Source: DASSFZ01 sp035292585
Lineage (GTDB): Bacteria; Chloroflexota; Anaerolineae; Fen-1058
Direction of reading: 5' to 3'
NCBI GenBank assembly: GCA_035292585.1
Contig: DATDPU010000013.1
Coordinates: 181,529 to 245,528, forward strand
DNA length: 64,000 bases
The translations under genes and the position numbers were made by a program. How positions within the stretch are numbered: position 1 is the first letter of the stretch; every line of letters begins with the position of its first letter. The notes beneath the pieces are model-generated. The model was given only the letters and a program-made list of their open reading frames with translations. It ran no database searches and had not been told where the DNA came from. Below are positions 25,262 through 35,030 of this stretch, piece after piece.

Positions 25262-25277
25262 TAGCTGCACAGCACCA

Positions 25278-25320
25278 ACGCAAAATGAGCCGCCCCACCG
25301 TGGGGCGGCTTGTTGCGTTT
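25278..25320 (+). terminator. Attenuator terminator upstream of cimA
   Basis: A 10-bp stem AGCCGCCCCA/TGGGGCGGCT with a CCG loop is followed by TGTTGCGTTT; outer AACGCAA/TTGCGTT can extend it. Confidence 0.85.
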
Positions 25321-25325
25321 AGCGG

Positions 25326-25413
25326 CCCTCACCCCTACCCCGGCCTGACGGCCACCCCTCCCCCTCTCCCAATTCGATTGGGAGAAGGGGAGGGGCAGGG
25401 GAGGGGGTGAGGG
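25326..25413. repeat. CCCTCACCCC...GGGGTGAGGG palindromic repeat before cimA
   Basis: Long imperfect palindrome with CCCTCTCCCAATTCGATTGG at its centre. Relatives lie at 33080-33128, 33751-33838, 37381-37422 and 49620-49670. Confidence 0.82.
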
Positions 25414-25432
25414 CCGGGAATGAGGGCAAGCC

Positions 25433-26986
<1,554 letters not shown>

Positions 26987-27090
26987 TGATTGCTGATTTA
27001 ATCACTCACCTTACGCAGTTTGCTCCCCGACCGCGTCCTCGCGGTCGGTTCGGCAACCACCAACGCCCGCGTGGACGCGGGCTTAGAGCA

Positions 27091-27171
27091 GGAGCGAGCG
27101 CCAACATCGTCGAGGCAAGCTGGCAGGCGCTGGCGGATTCCGTGGAATATGGATTGACGATGGCAAACTGA
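27091..27171 (+). pseudogene. Recoded duplicate of the cimA 3' end
   Basis: Twenty-seven codons repeat the last 26 residues of CimA (GASANIVEASWQALADSV and the following eight) plus stop. The protein sequence is identical, yet ten codons differ, all synonymously (12 nucleotide changes, mostly in the 3' half). The 104 nt between the two copies hold a heptamer unit and two GC palindromes (GACCGCGTCCTCGCGGTC and CCCGCGTGGACGCGGG). It is probably the leftover end of an older resident cimA allele after replacement by a diverged one. Confidence 0.8.
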
Positions 27172-27283
27172 TCACTGCTCACTGCTCACTGTTTACTGCT
27201 CACTGTTTACTGTTCACTGTTTACTGTTCACTGTTTACTGTTCACTGATCAGTGAGCAGTGGCCAGTGAACAGTGAACAGTGT
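27172..27283. repeat. Long TCACTGT/TTACTGT heptamer array upstream of leuB
   Basis: About ten consecutive 7-nt units alternate TCACTGC, TCACTGT and TTACTGT, then the array inverts to CAGTGAG, CAGTGGC and CAGTGAACAGTGAACAG. It is the clearest example of strict 7-nt periodicity in the window. Confidence 0.92.
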
Positions 27284-27293
27284 GGAGGAATTG

Positions 27294-28367
27294 TTGAAAG
27301 CCAAGATCGTTCTTCTTCCCGGTGATGGTATCGGCCCCGAAGTTGTCGCAGAGGGGCGGCGCGCGTTGGAGGCTGTGGCGGGCCGGTTCGGGCATCTGTT
27401 TGAGTTCAGCGAGTATCTGATCGGCGGTTGCGCGATCGATGCCACAGGCGAGCCGTTGCCCGATGAAACCTTAACGGCCTGTCGCGCCGCCGATGCCGTA
27501 TTGCTCGGCGCTGTCGGCGGGCCGAAGTGGGACGACCCCAGCGCACCGGTTCGCCCGGAGCAGGGCTTGTTGGGGCTGCGCAAGGGCCTGGCGCTGTTCG
27601 CGAATCTGCGGCCTGCCCGACCGTATCCGGCGCTCCTCGATGCGTCGCCGCTGCGCCCGGAACGCTTGCAGGGGGTGGATATGCTCGTCGTGCGCGAGTT
27701 GACCGGCGGGCTGTACTTCGGGCAACCCAAAGGCCGAGAAACTCGTAACGGTCACACGCAGGCTGTCGATACGCTGATCTATCACGATTACGAAATTCGG
27801 CGCGTGGTGGAGCTGGCTTGTCGATTGGCCGAAGGCCGGCGCAAGCGTGTCACGTCGGTGGATAAGGCGAATGTGCTGGAGTCGTCGCGCTTGTGGCGAC
27901 AAATGGCCAGCGCGGTCGCCGCCGAACACGCGGATGTGCGACTCGATCACATGCTGGTGGACACGGCGGCGATGCGGCTCGTCGCGCAACCATCTAGCTT
28001 CGATGTGCTCGTCACCGAGAACATGTTCGGCGATATTCTCACCGACGAAGCGGCGGTGTTGGTCGGGTCGATGGGGTTGCTCCCGTCCGCTTCCTTAGGC
28101 GAATCGGGGCCGGGGCTGTACGAACCGATCCACGGCTCTGCCCCGGACATCGCGGGGCGCGGCATCGCAAATCCGATCGGCGCTATACTTAGCGCGGCGC
28201 TTCTCTTGCGCTACTCGTTGAAGTTGGAGCGCGAAGCGGCTGCGCTCGAAGCCGCCGTTGATACGGCCATTACCGAGGGCGCGCGCACCGCCGATCTGGG
28301 CGGGCAGTTGACGACGCGACAGATGGCGGACGAAGTGATAAAGCGATCGGAGATTGGTAATTGGTGA
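27294..28367 (+). CDS. leuB: 3-isopropylmalate dehydrogenase
   Basis: The 357-residue enzyme oxidatively decarboxylates 3-isopropylmalate. Motifs: KIVLLPGDGIGPEVVAEG at the N-terminus, VRELTGGLYFGQPKG, KANVLESSRLWR, DHMLVDTAAMRLV, ENMFGDILTDEAAVLVGSMGLLPSASLG and YEPIHGSAPDIAGRGIANP. I chose the TTG start at 27294 because GGAGG lies 5 nt upstream and homology starts with xKAKIVLL; GTG codons at 27273 and 27282 lie in the heptamer array. The last residues (EIGNW) are repeat-derived. Confidence 0.94.
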   Translation: MKAKIVLLPGDGIGPEVVAEGRRALEAVAGRFGHLFEFSEYLIGGCAIDATGEPLPDETLTACRAADAVLLGAVGGPKWDDPSAPVRPEQGLLGLRKGLALFANLRPARPYPALLDASPLRPERLQGVDMLVVRELTGGLYFGQPKGRETRNGHTQAVDTLIYHDYEIRRVVELACRLAEGRRKRVTSVDKANVLESSRLWRQMASAVAAEHADVRLDHMLVDTAAMRLVAQPSSFDVLVTENMFGDILTDEAAVLVGSMGLLPSASLGESGPGLYEPIHGSAPDIAGRGIANPIGAILSAALLLRYSLKLEREAAALEAAVDTAITEGARTADLGGQLTTRQMADEVIKRSEIGNW

Positions 28368-28420
28368 TTGGTCGTTACCAGCGGTTAAATCAGCAATCTA
28401 AAATCCGCATTCAGAAATTT
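28352..28420. repeat. Heptamer array between leuB and ilvE
   Basis: GGAGATTGGTAATTGGTGATTGG is inverted by AAATCAGCAATCTAAAATCCGCATTCAGAAATT. Confidence 0.7.
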
Positions 28421-28432
28421 CTGGAGGATGAG

Positions 28433-29404
28433 ATGCCCACGATGCAATCGAAGTACATCTGGATGGATGGCGAACTCGTCGAGTACGCGAAAGCGACGGT
28501 GCACGTGCTCACCCCGGCGCTGCACTATGGCCTATCGGCCTTCGAGGGGATTCGGTGTTACCGCACGGCGCACGGGCCGGCGGTCTTTCGACTCCGTGAG
28601 CACCTGGCGCGCCTGATCGATTCCATTTCGATCCTGGGCGTGCGCGACTTTCCGTACAGCGTGGAAGAGCTGCGCCAGGCGGTGCATCAGACGATCCAGG
28701 CCAACGAGTTGCAGCAATGCTACATTCGTCCGCTGGTGTACATGGCGCACGGCCCGCTGGGCATCAATCTGGATAATTCCAAACCGGCCGTGGCGATCGC
28801 CGTGTTTGAGTGGGGCACGCTGCTGGGCGAAGAGGCGTTGGTCAAGGGCGTGCGGGCGATGGTCTCGTCTTTCACGCGCCTGCACCCGAACGTGGCCATG
28901 ACCAAAGCCAAGATCGGGGGCAACTATGTGAACTCGGTCATGGCAAAAACGTTGGCGCTGCGTTCCGGCTTCGAAGAAGCGATCATGCTCGATCCGTCGG
29001 GCTTCGTGGCCGAGTGCACCGGCGAGAATCTGTTCCTGGTGCGGAGTGGCGTGATTTACACGCCGCCGCGCGCCACGGTGCTGGAAGGCATTACGCGCGA
29101 CGCCGTGATCGCATTGGCGTCCGACAAAGGTTACGCCTTGCTCGAAGAGCCGATCTCGCGCGACCAGTTGTACGTCGCCGACGAAGTCTTCGTGAGCGGC
29201 ACAGCAGCCGAGGTGTGCGCGATCAGCGAGATCGATACGCGCACGATTGGCAGCGGCCGCATGGGGGCGGTGACGCGCGAGATCCAGCAGGCTTTCTTCC
29301 AGACGGTGCGCGGCGAAGGCGACCGCTCGGCGGAGTGGCTGGACTACGTGAATCCGGTACGCCTGCCTATCGCATCTCCAGCTCAGGCCGAAACAGCCGT
29401 TTGA
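28433..29404 (+). CDS. ilvE: Branched-chain amino acid aminotransferase
   Basis: The 323-residue fold-type IV PLP enzyme performs the last step of Leu, Ile and Val synthesis. Recognisable segments are WMDGELVEYAKATVHVLTPALHYG (residues 9-32), SAFEGIRCYRT, the PLP Lys in TKAKIGGNYVNSVMA and the phosphate-binding SGTAAEVCAI. ATG follows a strong GGAGG at 28422-28426. The frame extends upstream into repeats, which I excluded. Confidence 0.95.
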   Translation: MPTMQSKYIWMDGELVEYAKATVHVLTPALHYGLSAFEGIRCYRTAHGPAVFRLREHLARLIDSISILGVRDFPYSVEELRQAVHQTIQANELQQCYIRPLVYMAHGPLGINLDNSKPAVAIAVFEWGTLLGEEALVKGVRAMVSSFTRLHPNVAMTKAKIGGNYVNSVMAKTLALRSGFEEAIMLDPSGFVAECTGENLFLVRSGVIYTPPRATVLEGITRDAVIALASDKGYALLEEPISRDQLYVADEVFVSGTAAEVCAISEIDTRTIGSGRMGAVTREIQQAFFQTVRGEGDRSAEWLDYVNPVRLPIASPAQAETAV

Positions 29405-29468
29405 TTGCCGATTGTTGAATGCTGATTAGGGCGAATCCAATCAGCAATCAGCAATCAGAAATCAACAA
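29405..29468. repeat. Heptamer array between ilvE and pheA
   Basis: TTGATTGCCGATTGTTGAATGCTGATT is followed by CAATCAGCAATCAG, then AAATCAA: tandem 7-mers ending on the pheA ATG. Confidence 0.85.
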
Positions 29469-30307
29469 TGAAGATCGCATTTCAGGGTGAACCCGGCGCA
29501 TACAGTGAGGCGGCCGCGCTCGAACACTTCGGGCCGGACGTGCCGACCGTCCCCTGCGAAACGTTCGAGGCGGTCTTCGAAGCCGTCGAGTCGGGGGCGT
29601 GCGAGCGGGGTCTGATCGCGATCGAGAACTCGTTGGCGGGCAGCATCCATCGGAACTACGATCTACTGCTGCGCAGCCAACTGCACATCGTCGGCGAGCA
29701 TCACTTGCGCGTGAAGCACTGCCTGATCGCCCAGCCGGGCGTTGCGTTGAGTGCGGTGCGCACGGTGTATTCACACCCGCAGGCGCTGGCGCAGTGCGAA
29801 GGCTACTTGCACCAGCTGAACGGCGGCATCGGGCGCGTGGCCGCGCATGACACGGCGGGCAGCGTGCGGCTGATTCGGGATGAGGGACGAAGAGATGCGG
29901 CGGCAATTGCCGGACGGCGCGCAGCCGACGTTTACGGTATGGCCGTTCTGGCCGAAGGGATCGAGGACGATCCCGCTAACTTCACGCGCTTCTTGGCGCT
30001 GGGCCGCGAGCCGGTCGAACCGCAGGGCGAGGCCAAGACCTCGATCGTCTTCACGCTGCGGAACCTGCCCGGCGCGTTGTTCAAGGCGCTGAGCGTGTTC
30101 GCCTTGCGCGACATCGATCTGACCAAGATCGAGTCGCGCCCGCTTGTCGGGAAGCCGTGGGAGTACCTCTTCTACATCGACTTCGTGGGTTATGCTGCGC
30201 ACCCGGCCTGTGCACGCGCGCTGGATCATCTCAGCGAGTACGCGCTCACCGTGCGTGTCCTCGGCTCGTATCCCCGACACCGGCTGGATTACGTGACGAA
30301 GGAGTAA
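29468..30307 (+). CDS. pheA: Prephenate dehydratase with ACT domain
   Basis: The 279-residue monofunctional enzyme makes phenylpyruvate from prephenate. The catalytic domain shows IAFQGEPGAYSEAAALEHF (residues 3-21), GLIAIENSLAGSIHRNYDLL, HPQALAQC and the catalytic Thr in the NFTRFLALG segment near residue 175. The C-terminal ACT domain (SIVFTLRNLPGALFKALSVF..., then DLTKIESRP) confers phenylalanine inhibition. It has no chorismate mutase domain, consistent with a separate aroH. The ATG abuts the heptamer array and lacks a Shine-Dalgarno. Confidence 0.96.
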   Translation: MKIAFQGEPGAYSEAAALEHFGPDVPTVPCETFEAVFEAVESGACERGLIAIENSLAGSIHRNYDLLLRSQLHIVGEHHLRVKHCLIAQPGVALSAVRTVYSHPQALAQCEGYLHQLNGGIGRVAAHDTAGSVRLIRDEGRRDAAAIAGRRAADVYGMAVLAEGIEDDPANFTRFLALGREPVEPQGEAKTSIVFTLRNLPGALFKALSVFALRDIDLTKIESRPLVGKPWEYLFYIDFVGYAAHPACARALDHLSEYALTVRVLGSYPRHRLDYVTKE

Positions 30308-30308
30308 A

Positions 30309-30341
30309 AGAAACCGGGTTTCTCAAAGAAACCCGGTTTCT
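30309..30341. repeat. AGAAACCGGGTTTCT inverted pair between convergent pheA and trpA
   Basis: Two palindromic units invert about CAA, giving a 15-bp stem. By position it can terminate both operons. It is the same unit that is inserted in aroB. Confidence 0.8.
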
Positions 30342-31119
30342 ATGTCGGTAAACCTACGCGTAACGATCCCACGAACGCGCCCGCAGCTTCTGGCGCGTTT
30401 CCATTTCTGGCTGTTGCGACGAGCGCCGATCCGACGATCACGCCCTCTGCGATGCGGCCGACCGCTGCCGCCTGTTCGGGCGTCGAGATGCCGAAGCCCA
30501 CGGCGAGCGGGCAATCGGTCATGCGCCGCACGCGCTCGACGAAGTCAGCGAGGCCGTCCGGCAAATTGCCGCGCGCGCCCGTGATCCCGGTAAGTGAAAC
30601 CAGGTAGATAAAGCCGCGCGCGCGGCGCGCCACACGTTCGATGCGCTCGGGCGTCGAGGTGGGCGCGAGCATGTAGATCAGCGCCAGGTCGTGTTCGGCG
30701 CACAGCGCGTCGAGTTCATCGGCTTCTTCGATCGGCAGGTCGGGTACGATCAAGCCGTCTGCACCGGCCTGGGCCGCGTCGGCGACGAAGCGCGGCAGGC
30801 CGTAGGCCAGCAGTGGATTGAGATAACCCATCAGCAGGAAGGGCGTGCTCACGCCGCACCGGCGCAGCGCGGCCGTCATCTGCAAGCTGCGCGCACTGGT
30901 CATACCGTTTTGAAGCGCGATCTGCGTGGCGCGCTGAATGACCGGGCCATCGGCCAGCGGATCGGAGAACGATAGACCGAGTTCGATCAGATCGGCCCCG
31001 GCGCGCGCGATCGATTCGACAACAGCTAGAGACGTGTCGGGATCGGGATAGCCGAGCGGGAAGTAAGGCATGAGCGCGGGTCGGTGTGCGAAGGCGCGTT
31101 CGATGTCGGCGAGAGGCAT
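30340..31119 (-). CDS. trpA: Tryptophan synthase alpha subunit
   Basis: The 259-residue TIM-barrel subunit cleaves indole-glycerol phosphate. It has the catalytic Glu in LIELGLSFSDPLADGPVIQRAT (about residues 45-66), the Asp in GLIVPDLPIEE, LIYMLAPTSTPERI and the phosphate-binding VGFGISTPEQA and GVIVGSALV. It is the last gene of the trp operon. Its stop codon sits on the edge of the AGAAACC palindrome. Confidence 0.95.
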   Translation of the reverse strand: MPLADIERAFAHRPALMPYFPLGYPDPDTSLAVVESIARAGADLIELGLSFSDPLADGPVIQRATQIALQNGMTSARSLQMTAALRRCGVSTPFLLMGYLNPLLAYGLPRFVADAAQAGADGLIVPDLPIEEADELDALCAEHDLALIYMLAPTSTPERIERVARRARGFIYLVSLTGITGARGNLPDGLADFVERVRRMTDCPLAVGFGISTPEQAAAVGRIAEGVIVGSALVATARNGNAPEAAGAFVGSLRVGLPT

Positions 31120-31129
31120 GGCGGCTCCT

Positions 31130-31190
31130 AAATACTGGTCACTGCTTACTGTTCACTGCTCACTGAAAAGTAAACAGTGAGCAGTTTTCA
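31130..31190. repeat. Heptamer array between trpB and trpA
   Basis: GGTCACTGCTTACTGTTCACTGCTCACTG is inverted by AAAGTAAACAGTGAGCAG, separated by four bases. It is the same TCACTGT word as upstream of leuB. Confidence 0.82.
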
Positions 31191-32420
31191 GTTGTTCGAG
31201 ATTGACTTCATAACGGTATCCAGGTCTTTATCGCCCCGACCCGATAGGTTCACCAGCAAGACAGCATCGCGTTGCAGCGTCGGCGCGCGCTTGATCGTCT
31301 CGGCGATGGCGTGCGACGATTCGAGCGCGGGGATGATGCCTTCGAGCCGGCACAGCAACTGGAAAGCGGCCAACGCCTCGTCGTCCGTCGCCGAGGTGTA
31401 GGTGGCGCGTCCCAAATCGCGCAGGAAGGCGTGCTCCGGCCCGACGGCGGCGTAATCCAGCCCGGCCGAGATGGAGTGGGTGTCGGCGATTTGCCCATCC
31501 TCCGTTTGCAGCACGAATGTCCGCGTGCCGTGCAACACGCCGATGCGACCCAGCCGTGGATCGCCGAAGCGCGACGCATGACGACCGGTGGCGATCCCTG
31601 CTCCACCCGCTTCCACCCCAATCAACGCCACGTCAACGTCATCACGAAACGCCTGGAACAGGCCAATCGCATTCGAGCCGCCGCCGACGCAAGCGATGCA
31701 CGCGGTTGGCAGTTTGCCCGTTTCGGCGAGAATTTGCGCGCGCGCTTCGCTGCCGATGACCGATTGAAAATCGCGCACGATCGTCGGATAGGGGTGCGGG
31801 CCGAGCGCCGAGCCGAGCAGATAGTGCGTGTGGCGCACGTTCGTTACCCAGTCGCGGATCGCCTCGTTGATCGCATCCTTCAACGTGCGCGAGCCTGACT
31901 CGACCGGCCGCACCTCCGCGCCGAGCAGCTGCATACGGAAGACGTTGGGCTGCTGCCGTTCCATATCGACCCGACCCATGTACACCACACATTCAAGTCC
32001 CAAGAGCGCGGCGACGGTAGCCGAGGCGACGCCGTGCTGGCCCGCGCCGGTTTCGGCGATGATGCGCGTCTTGCCCATGCGTTGGGCGAGCAGCGCCTGC
32101 CCGATCGCGTTGTTGATTTTGTGCGCGCCGGAATGCGCCAGGTCTTCGCGCTTGAGATAAACCTGCGCGCCGCCTAAACGCTCAGTCAAGCGCCGGGCGT
32201 AGGTGAGCGGCGTGGGCCGGCCGACGTATGTCGCGAGCAGTCGTTCGAACTCGCGCTTGAACTCAGGGTCGTTACGCGCTTCAAGGTAGGCCGATTCCAG
32301 CTCGGCGACGGCGGGCATCAGTGTTTCTGGCACGAACTGGCCGCCGTACGGGCCGAACTTGGAGGGTAGGGGGGGAGTAGCATTGGGAGTTAGAGTTGGA
32401 ATTTGGAGTTTGGTGAGCAT
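31188..32420 (-). CDS. trpB: Tryptophan synthase beta subunit
   Basis: The 410-residue PLP enzyme condenses indole with serine. Motifs are KFGPYGGQFVPETLMPAV (from about residue 21), the PLP Lys in KREDLAHSGAHKINNAIGQALLA, AETGAGQHGVASATVAALLG and CVGGGSNAIGLFQAF. It is TrpB1 type, pairing with TrpA. Residues 4-17 (KLQIPTLTPNATPP) are encoded by a 7-nt-periodic GTTGGAATTTGGAG array. AGGAAT precedes the ATG, 8 nt after the trpF stop. Confidence 0.96.
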   Translation of the reverse strand: MLTKLQIPTLTPNATPPLPSKFGPYGGQFVPETLMPAVAELESAYLEARNDPEFKREFERLLATYVGRPTPLTYARRLTERLGGAQVYLKREDLAHSGAHKINNAIGQALLAQRMGKTRIIAETGAGQHGVASATVAALLGLECVVYMGRVDMERQQPNVFRMQLLGAEVRPVESGSRTLKDAINEAIRDWVTNVRHTHYLLGSALGPHPYPTIVRDFQSVIGSEARAQILAETGKLPTACIACVGGGSNAIGLFQAFRDDVDVALIGVEAGGAGIATGRHASRFGDPRLGRIGVLHGTRTFVLQTEDGQIADTHSISAGLDYAAVGPEHAFLRDLGRATYTSATDDEALAAFQLLCRLEGIIPALESSHAIAETIKRAPTLQRDAVLLVNLSGRGDKDLDTVMKSISNN

Positions 32421-32428
32421 GGCGATTC

Positions 32429-33079
32429 CTATGCGAGTTGAGCGACGGCGCGGCGCGCGGCGCGGACGAACTCGATCATTTTGCGGCGATCCTTTTTGCC
32501 GGGCGCGGACTCAACCCCCGACGCGACATCGACGCCCCACGGTTCGACGGCGCGCATCGCCTCGGCCACGTTATCGGGCCGAAGACCGCCGGCTAACAGC
32601 ACAGTGTACGTTCGAGCCAGGTTGCGCGCCAGCGACCAATCAGCAGTCTGTCCAGTGCCGCCATACAGCTTCGGGTGCGAGGCATCGACCAAGAGCGCCG
32701 GTTGTCCGCTGGCAAACGGCGTGTAGCGGCTTGCCTCATGCTCCGCTTCTTCCAGCGCGCGCGGCCGGATCGCCTTGTAGGCGCGGCCTCGCAGTTCGGC
32801 GAGCATTTCGGGCGGCTCGTCGCCGCTAAGCTGCGCGAGATCGAGGCCGCAGGCGTCGAGTGTTTCGGTGATGAAAGTGATGGGTGCGTTGACGAAGATA
32901 CCGATCGTCTGGATTGCTGAATGCTGAATGCTGAATGCTGAATGAATACGGGCGCACTCGGCCGGCGAAAGGTAGCGCGGGCTGTGGAGGTAGAAGTTGA
33001 AGCCGAGGCAATCGGCGCCGGCGTCGATCGCGGCGAGCGCGTCATCCAGGTTGGTGACGCCACAGATCTTGATTTTCAT
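32429..33079 (-). CDS. trpF: Phosphoribosylanthranilate isomerase with repeat-derived insertion
   Basis: The 216-residue TIM-barrel enzyme isomerises phosphoribosylanthranilate. The N-terminal KIKICGVTNLDDALAAIDAGAD carries the catalytic Cys, GFNFYLHSPRYL follows, and LLAGGLRPDNVAEAM and GVDVASGVESAPGKKD form the phosphate site with catalytic Asp. Residues about 45-58 (HSAFSIQHSAIQ) are the translation of a four-unit CTGAATG heptamer tandem, replacing the usual short helix before IGIFVN. It overlaps trpC by 4 nt (ATGA). Confidence 0.93.
   Translation of the reverse strand: MKIKICGVTNLDDALAAIDAGADCLGFNFYLHSPRYLSPAECARIHSAFSIQHSAIQTIGIFVNAPITFITETLDACGLDLAQLSGDEPPEMLAELRGRAYKAIRPRALEEAEHEASRYTPFASGQPALLVDASHPKLYGGTGQTADWSLARNLARTYTVLLAGGLRPDNVAEAMRAVEPWGVDVASGVESAPGKKDRRKMIEFVRAARRAVAQLA
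32905..32946. repeat. CTGAATG heptamer tandem inside trpF
   Basis: Four consecutive exact CTGAATG units with flanking near-units are read in frame in trpF. A close relative (ATGCAGA, ATGCCGA, ATGCTGA) lies in the hybrid kinase gene at 51836-51878. Confidence 0.9.
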
Positions 33080-33954
33080 GCCCTCACCTCCCTCACCCCT
33101 GACCCCTCTCCTAGAGGAAGAGGGGAAGTCAGCTCGCGCACCTTCGCGCCGATATCGGGCGCGGTGACCAATGCTTCGCCGATCAACGCGGCATCGACGC
33201 GCATCTGCGCCAGGCGCGCCATATCCTTCGGCGTGAAAATGCCCGATTCCGATACGACGGCGATGTTCGCTGGAATGAGCGGGCGGAGTGTAGCGGTCGT
33301 ATCGAGACTGACGTTGAACGTGTGCAGGTCGCGGTTGTTGATGCCGATGAGTATCGGGTCGATCTGCAATACGCGCTCCAGCTCCGCGCGCGTGTGTACT
33401 TCGACGAGCGGCGACATCCCCAACCCGATCGCCAGCGCGTGGAGATCGGCCAGCTCGGCATCGTCCGGCAACGCGGCGGCGATGAGCAGGATCGCATCGG
33501 CGCCGGCGGCGCGTGCTTCGTAGACCTGCGCCGGAGAGATGATGAAGTCCTTGCGCAACAGCGGCAGGGGGCTGGCGGCGCGCACGCGCGACAGGTTGTG
33601 CAGCGAGCCGCGAAAGAACTTCTCGTCGGTGAGGATCGACAAGGCTGCGGCGCCGTTCGATGCGTAGACCTGCGCCAGCTGCACGGCGTCGCCGTTCGCG
33701 AGCAGCACGCCGCGTGACGGCGAGGCGAACTTGACCTCGGCGATCAAGCTCACCCTCACCCCCCGCCCCAACCCCTCCCCCCTCTCCCTAAAATCGGGAG
33801 AGGGGGGAGGGGGGGCCACCAGGCGGGGGTGGGGGGTGAAGGCCCCAATGAAATCACGTGGAGCGGGCGCACTGGCGGCGCGGCGCTTGAGTTCGGGCAG
33901 ATCGAGGTGCGCGATTTCTTCGCGCTTGTGGGCCAGGATCGTATCGAGAATCAT
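33076..33954 (-). CDS. trpC: Indole-3-glycerol phosphate synthase with repeat-derived insertion and tail
   Basis: The 292-residue enzyme closes the indole ring. Core motifs are LIAEVKFASPSRG with catalytic Glu and Lys, LSILTDEKFFRGS, PLLRKDFIISPAQVYEARAAGADAILLIAA, GINNRDLHTF and ESGI. It is about 30 residues longer than usual: residues about 41-67 (VAPPPPSPDFRERGEGLGRG) and the last 17 (TSPLPLGEGSGVREVRA) are translations of the CCCTCACCCC repeat family. It overlaps trpD and trpF by 4 nt each, so the three are coupled. Confidence 0.93.
   Translation of the reverse strand: MILDTILAHKREEIAHLDLPELKRRAASAPAPRDFIGAFTPHPRLVAPPPPSPDFRERGEGLGRGVRVSLIAEVKFASPSRGVLLANGDAVQLAQVYASNGAAALSILTDEKFFRGSLHNLSRVRAASPLPLLRKDFIISPAQVYEARAAGADAILLIAAALPDDAELADLHALAIGLGMSPLVEVHTRAELERVLQIDPILIGINNRDLHTFNVSLDTTATLRPLIPANIAVVSESGIFTPKDMARLAQMRVDAALIGEALVTAPDIGAKVRELTSPLPLGEGSGVREVRA
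33080..33128. repeat. CCCTCACCCC family repeat forming the trpC 3' end
   Basis: CCTCCCTCACCCCTGACCCC with an inverted GAGGAAGAGGGG supplies the last 16 codons of trpC up to its overlap with trpF. Confidence 0.8.
33751..33838. repeat. CCCTCACCCC family palindrome inserted within trpC
   Basis: An 88-bp palindrome (CACCCTCACCCCCCGCCCC, then inverted GGGGGTGGGGGG) is centred on CCCTAAAATCGGGAG. It adds about 27 codons in frame in the N-terminal part of the enzyme. Confidence 0.88.
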
Positions 33955-34970
33955 GCCTGGCAGAACGCGACGAGCGCGTCAAGTTTAGTGAGAGCCGCAC
34001 CCGATTCCAACGATTGGCGAGCCGTCGCCAGACCGCTGCGCAAATCGCCGGTTTCAGCGGCGAGCGCGGCCGCCGCGTTCAGCAACACCGCCGCCCGCCG
34101 CGATCCATGGCCGTCGCCGGCGAGCAGACCGCGCAGCAGGCGGGCATTGGCTTCAGGAGTGCCGCCTTGCAGATCAGTCTGGCCTTCGTACGACAGCTCC
34201 AGATCGGCTGGATCGAGGTTGAAGGTTTCGACCGAGCGATCGGGCCGCAAGTGGCTGACGCGGTTCGGGCCGGCCGGGGAAAGTTCGTCCAGGCCGTCGT
34301 AGCCATGCACGACAAACGCCGCGCGCGCGCCCAGTTCGCCGAGCACGCGCGCCATCGGTTCGGTGAGGCTCGGATCGTACACGCCGATCAACTGCACGTC
34401 CGCACCGGCGGGATTGCTCAGCGGGCCGAGAATGTTGAACAGCGTCCGCTGCCCGATCTCCTTGCGCGGGCCGGCGGCGTGTTTCATCGCCGGGTGGAAC
34501 TTGGGCGCGAACAGAAAACCGATGCCGATCTCGTCGATGGCGCGGCCCACCTGCTCCGGCGTCAGGTCGAGATCGACGCCGAGCGCGGCGAGCGCATCGG
34601 CGCTGCCGCACTGCGACGAGGCGGCGCGGTTGCCGTGCTTCGCCACCTTATGGCCGGCCCCGGCGATGACGAACGCGGCCGCCGTCGAGATGTTGAACGT
34701 GCCGCGCCCGTCGCCCCCGGTGCCGGCGGTATCGTACAGGCGGTTGCCATTGCGCGCGGCCAGCGGCACGGGCACGGCATTCGCCCGCATGGCGCGCGCG
34801 CTGCCGGTGATCTCGTCGACGGTCTCGCCCTTCATGCGCAGCGCGACGAGATACGCGCCGATCTGGGCGGGCGTCGCCTGGCCGGACATGATGTCGAGCA
34901 TGGCCGTTTCTGCTTCGGCCTGGCTCAGGTTTTCGCGCTGGATGACTTTAGCCAGTGCTTCTTTGATCAT
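33951..34970 (-). CDS. trpD: Anthranilate phosphoribosyltransferase
   Basis: The 339-residue enzyme transfers phosphoribosyl from PRPP to anthranilate. Motifs are the N-terminal helices LSQAEAETAMLDIMSGQATPAQIGA, DTAGTGGDGRGTFNISTAAAFV with the PRPP loop (about residues 79-101), KHGNRAASSQCGSADALAALG, FLFAPKFHPAMKH and RTLFNILGPLSNPA. No fusion with TrpG. The stop overlaps the trpC start by ATGA. Confidence 0.97.
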   Translation of the reverse strand: MIKEALAKVIQRENLSQAEAETAMLDIMSGQATPAQIGAYLVALRMKGETVDEITGSARAMRANAVPVPLAARNGNRLYDTAGTGGDGRGTFNISTAAAFVIAGAGHKVAKHGNRAASSQCGSADALAALGVDLDLTPEQVGRAIDEIGIGFLFAPKFHPAMKHAAGPRKEIGQRTLFNILGPLSNPAGADVQLIGVYDPSLTEPMARVLGELGARAAFVVHGYDGLDELSPAGPNRVSHLRPDRSVETFNLDPADLELSYEGQTDLQGGTPEANARLLRGLLAGDGHGSRRAAVLLNAAAALAAETGDLRSGLATARQSLESGAALTKLDALVAFCQA

Positions 34971-34985
34971 GATAGCCTCCCGTTT

Positions 34986-35030
34986 TGATTGATGATTGAT
35001 GATTGCGGATTGCCGATCAGCAATTCAAGA
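34986..35030. repeat. Heptamer array between trpG and trpD
   Basis: TTGATTGATGATTGATGATTGCGGATTGCCGATCAGCAATTC is 7-nt periodic and covers the trpG stop codon. Confidence 0.7.

Noticed and set aside
27172..27283. Possible CRISPR array
   Set aside because: Units are only 7 nt, contiguous and degenerate, with no spacers and no cas genes nearby.
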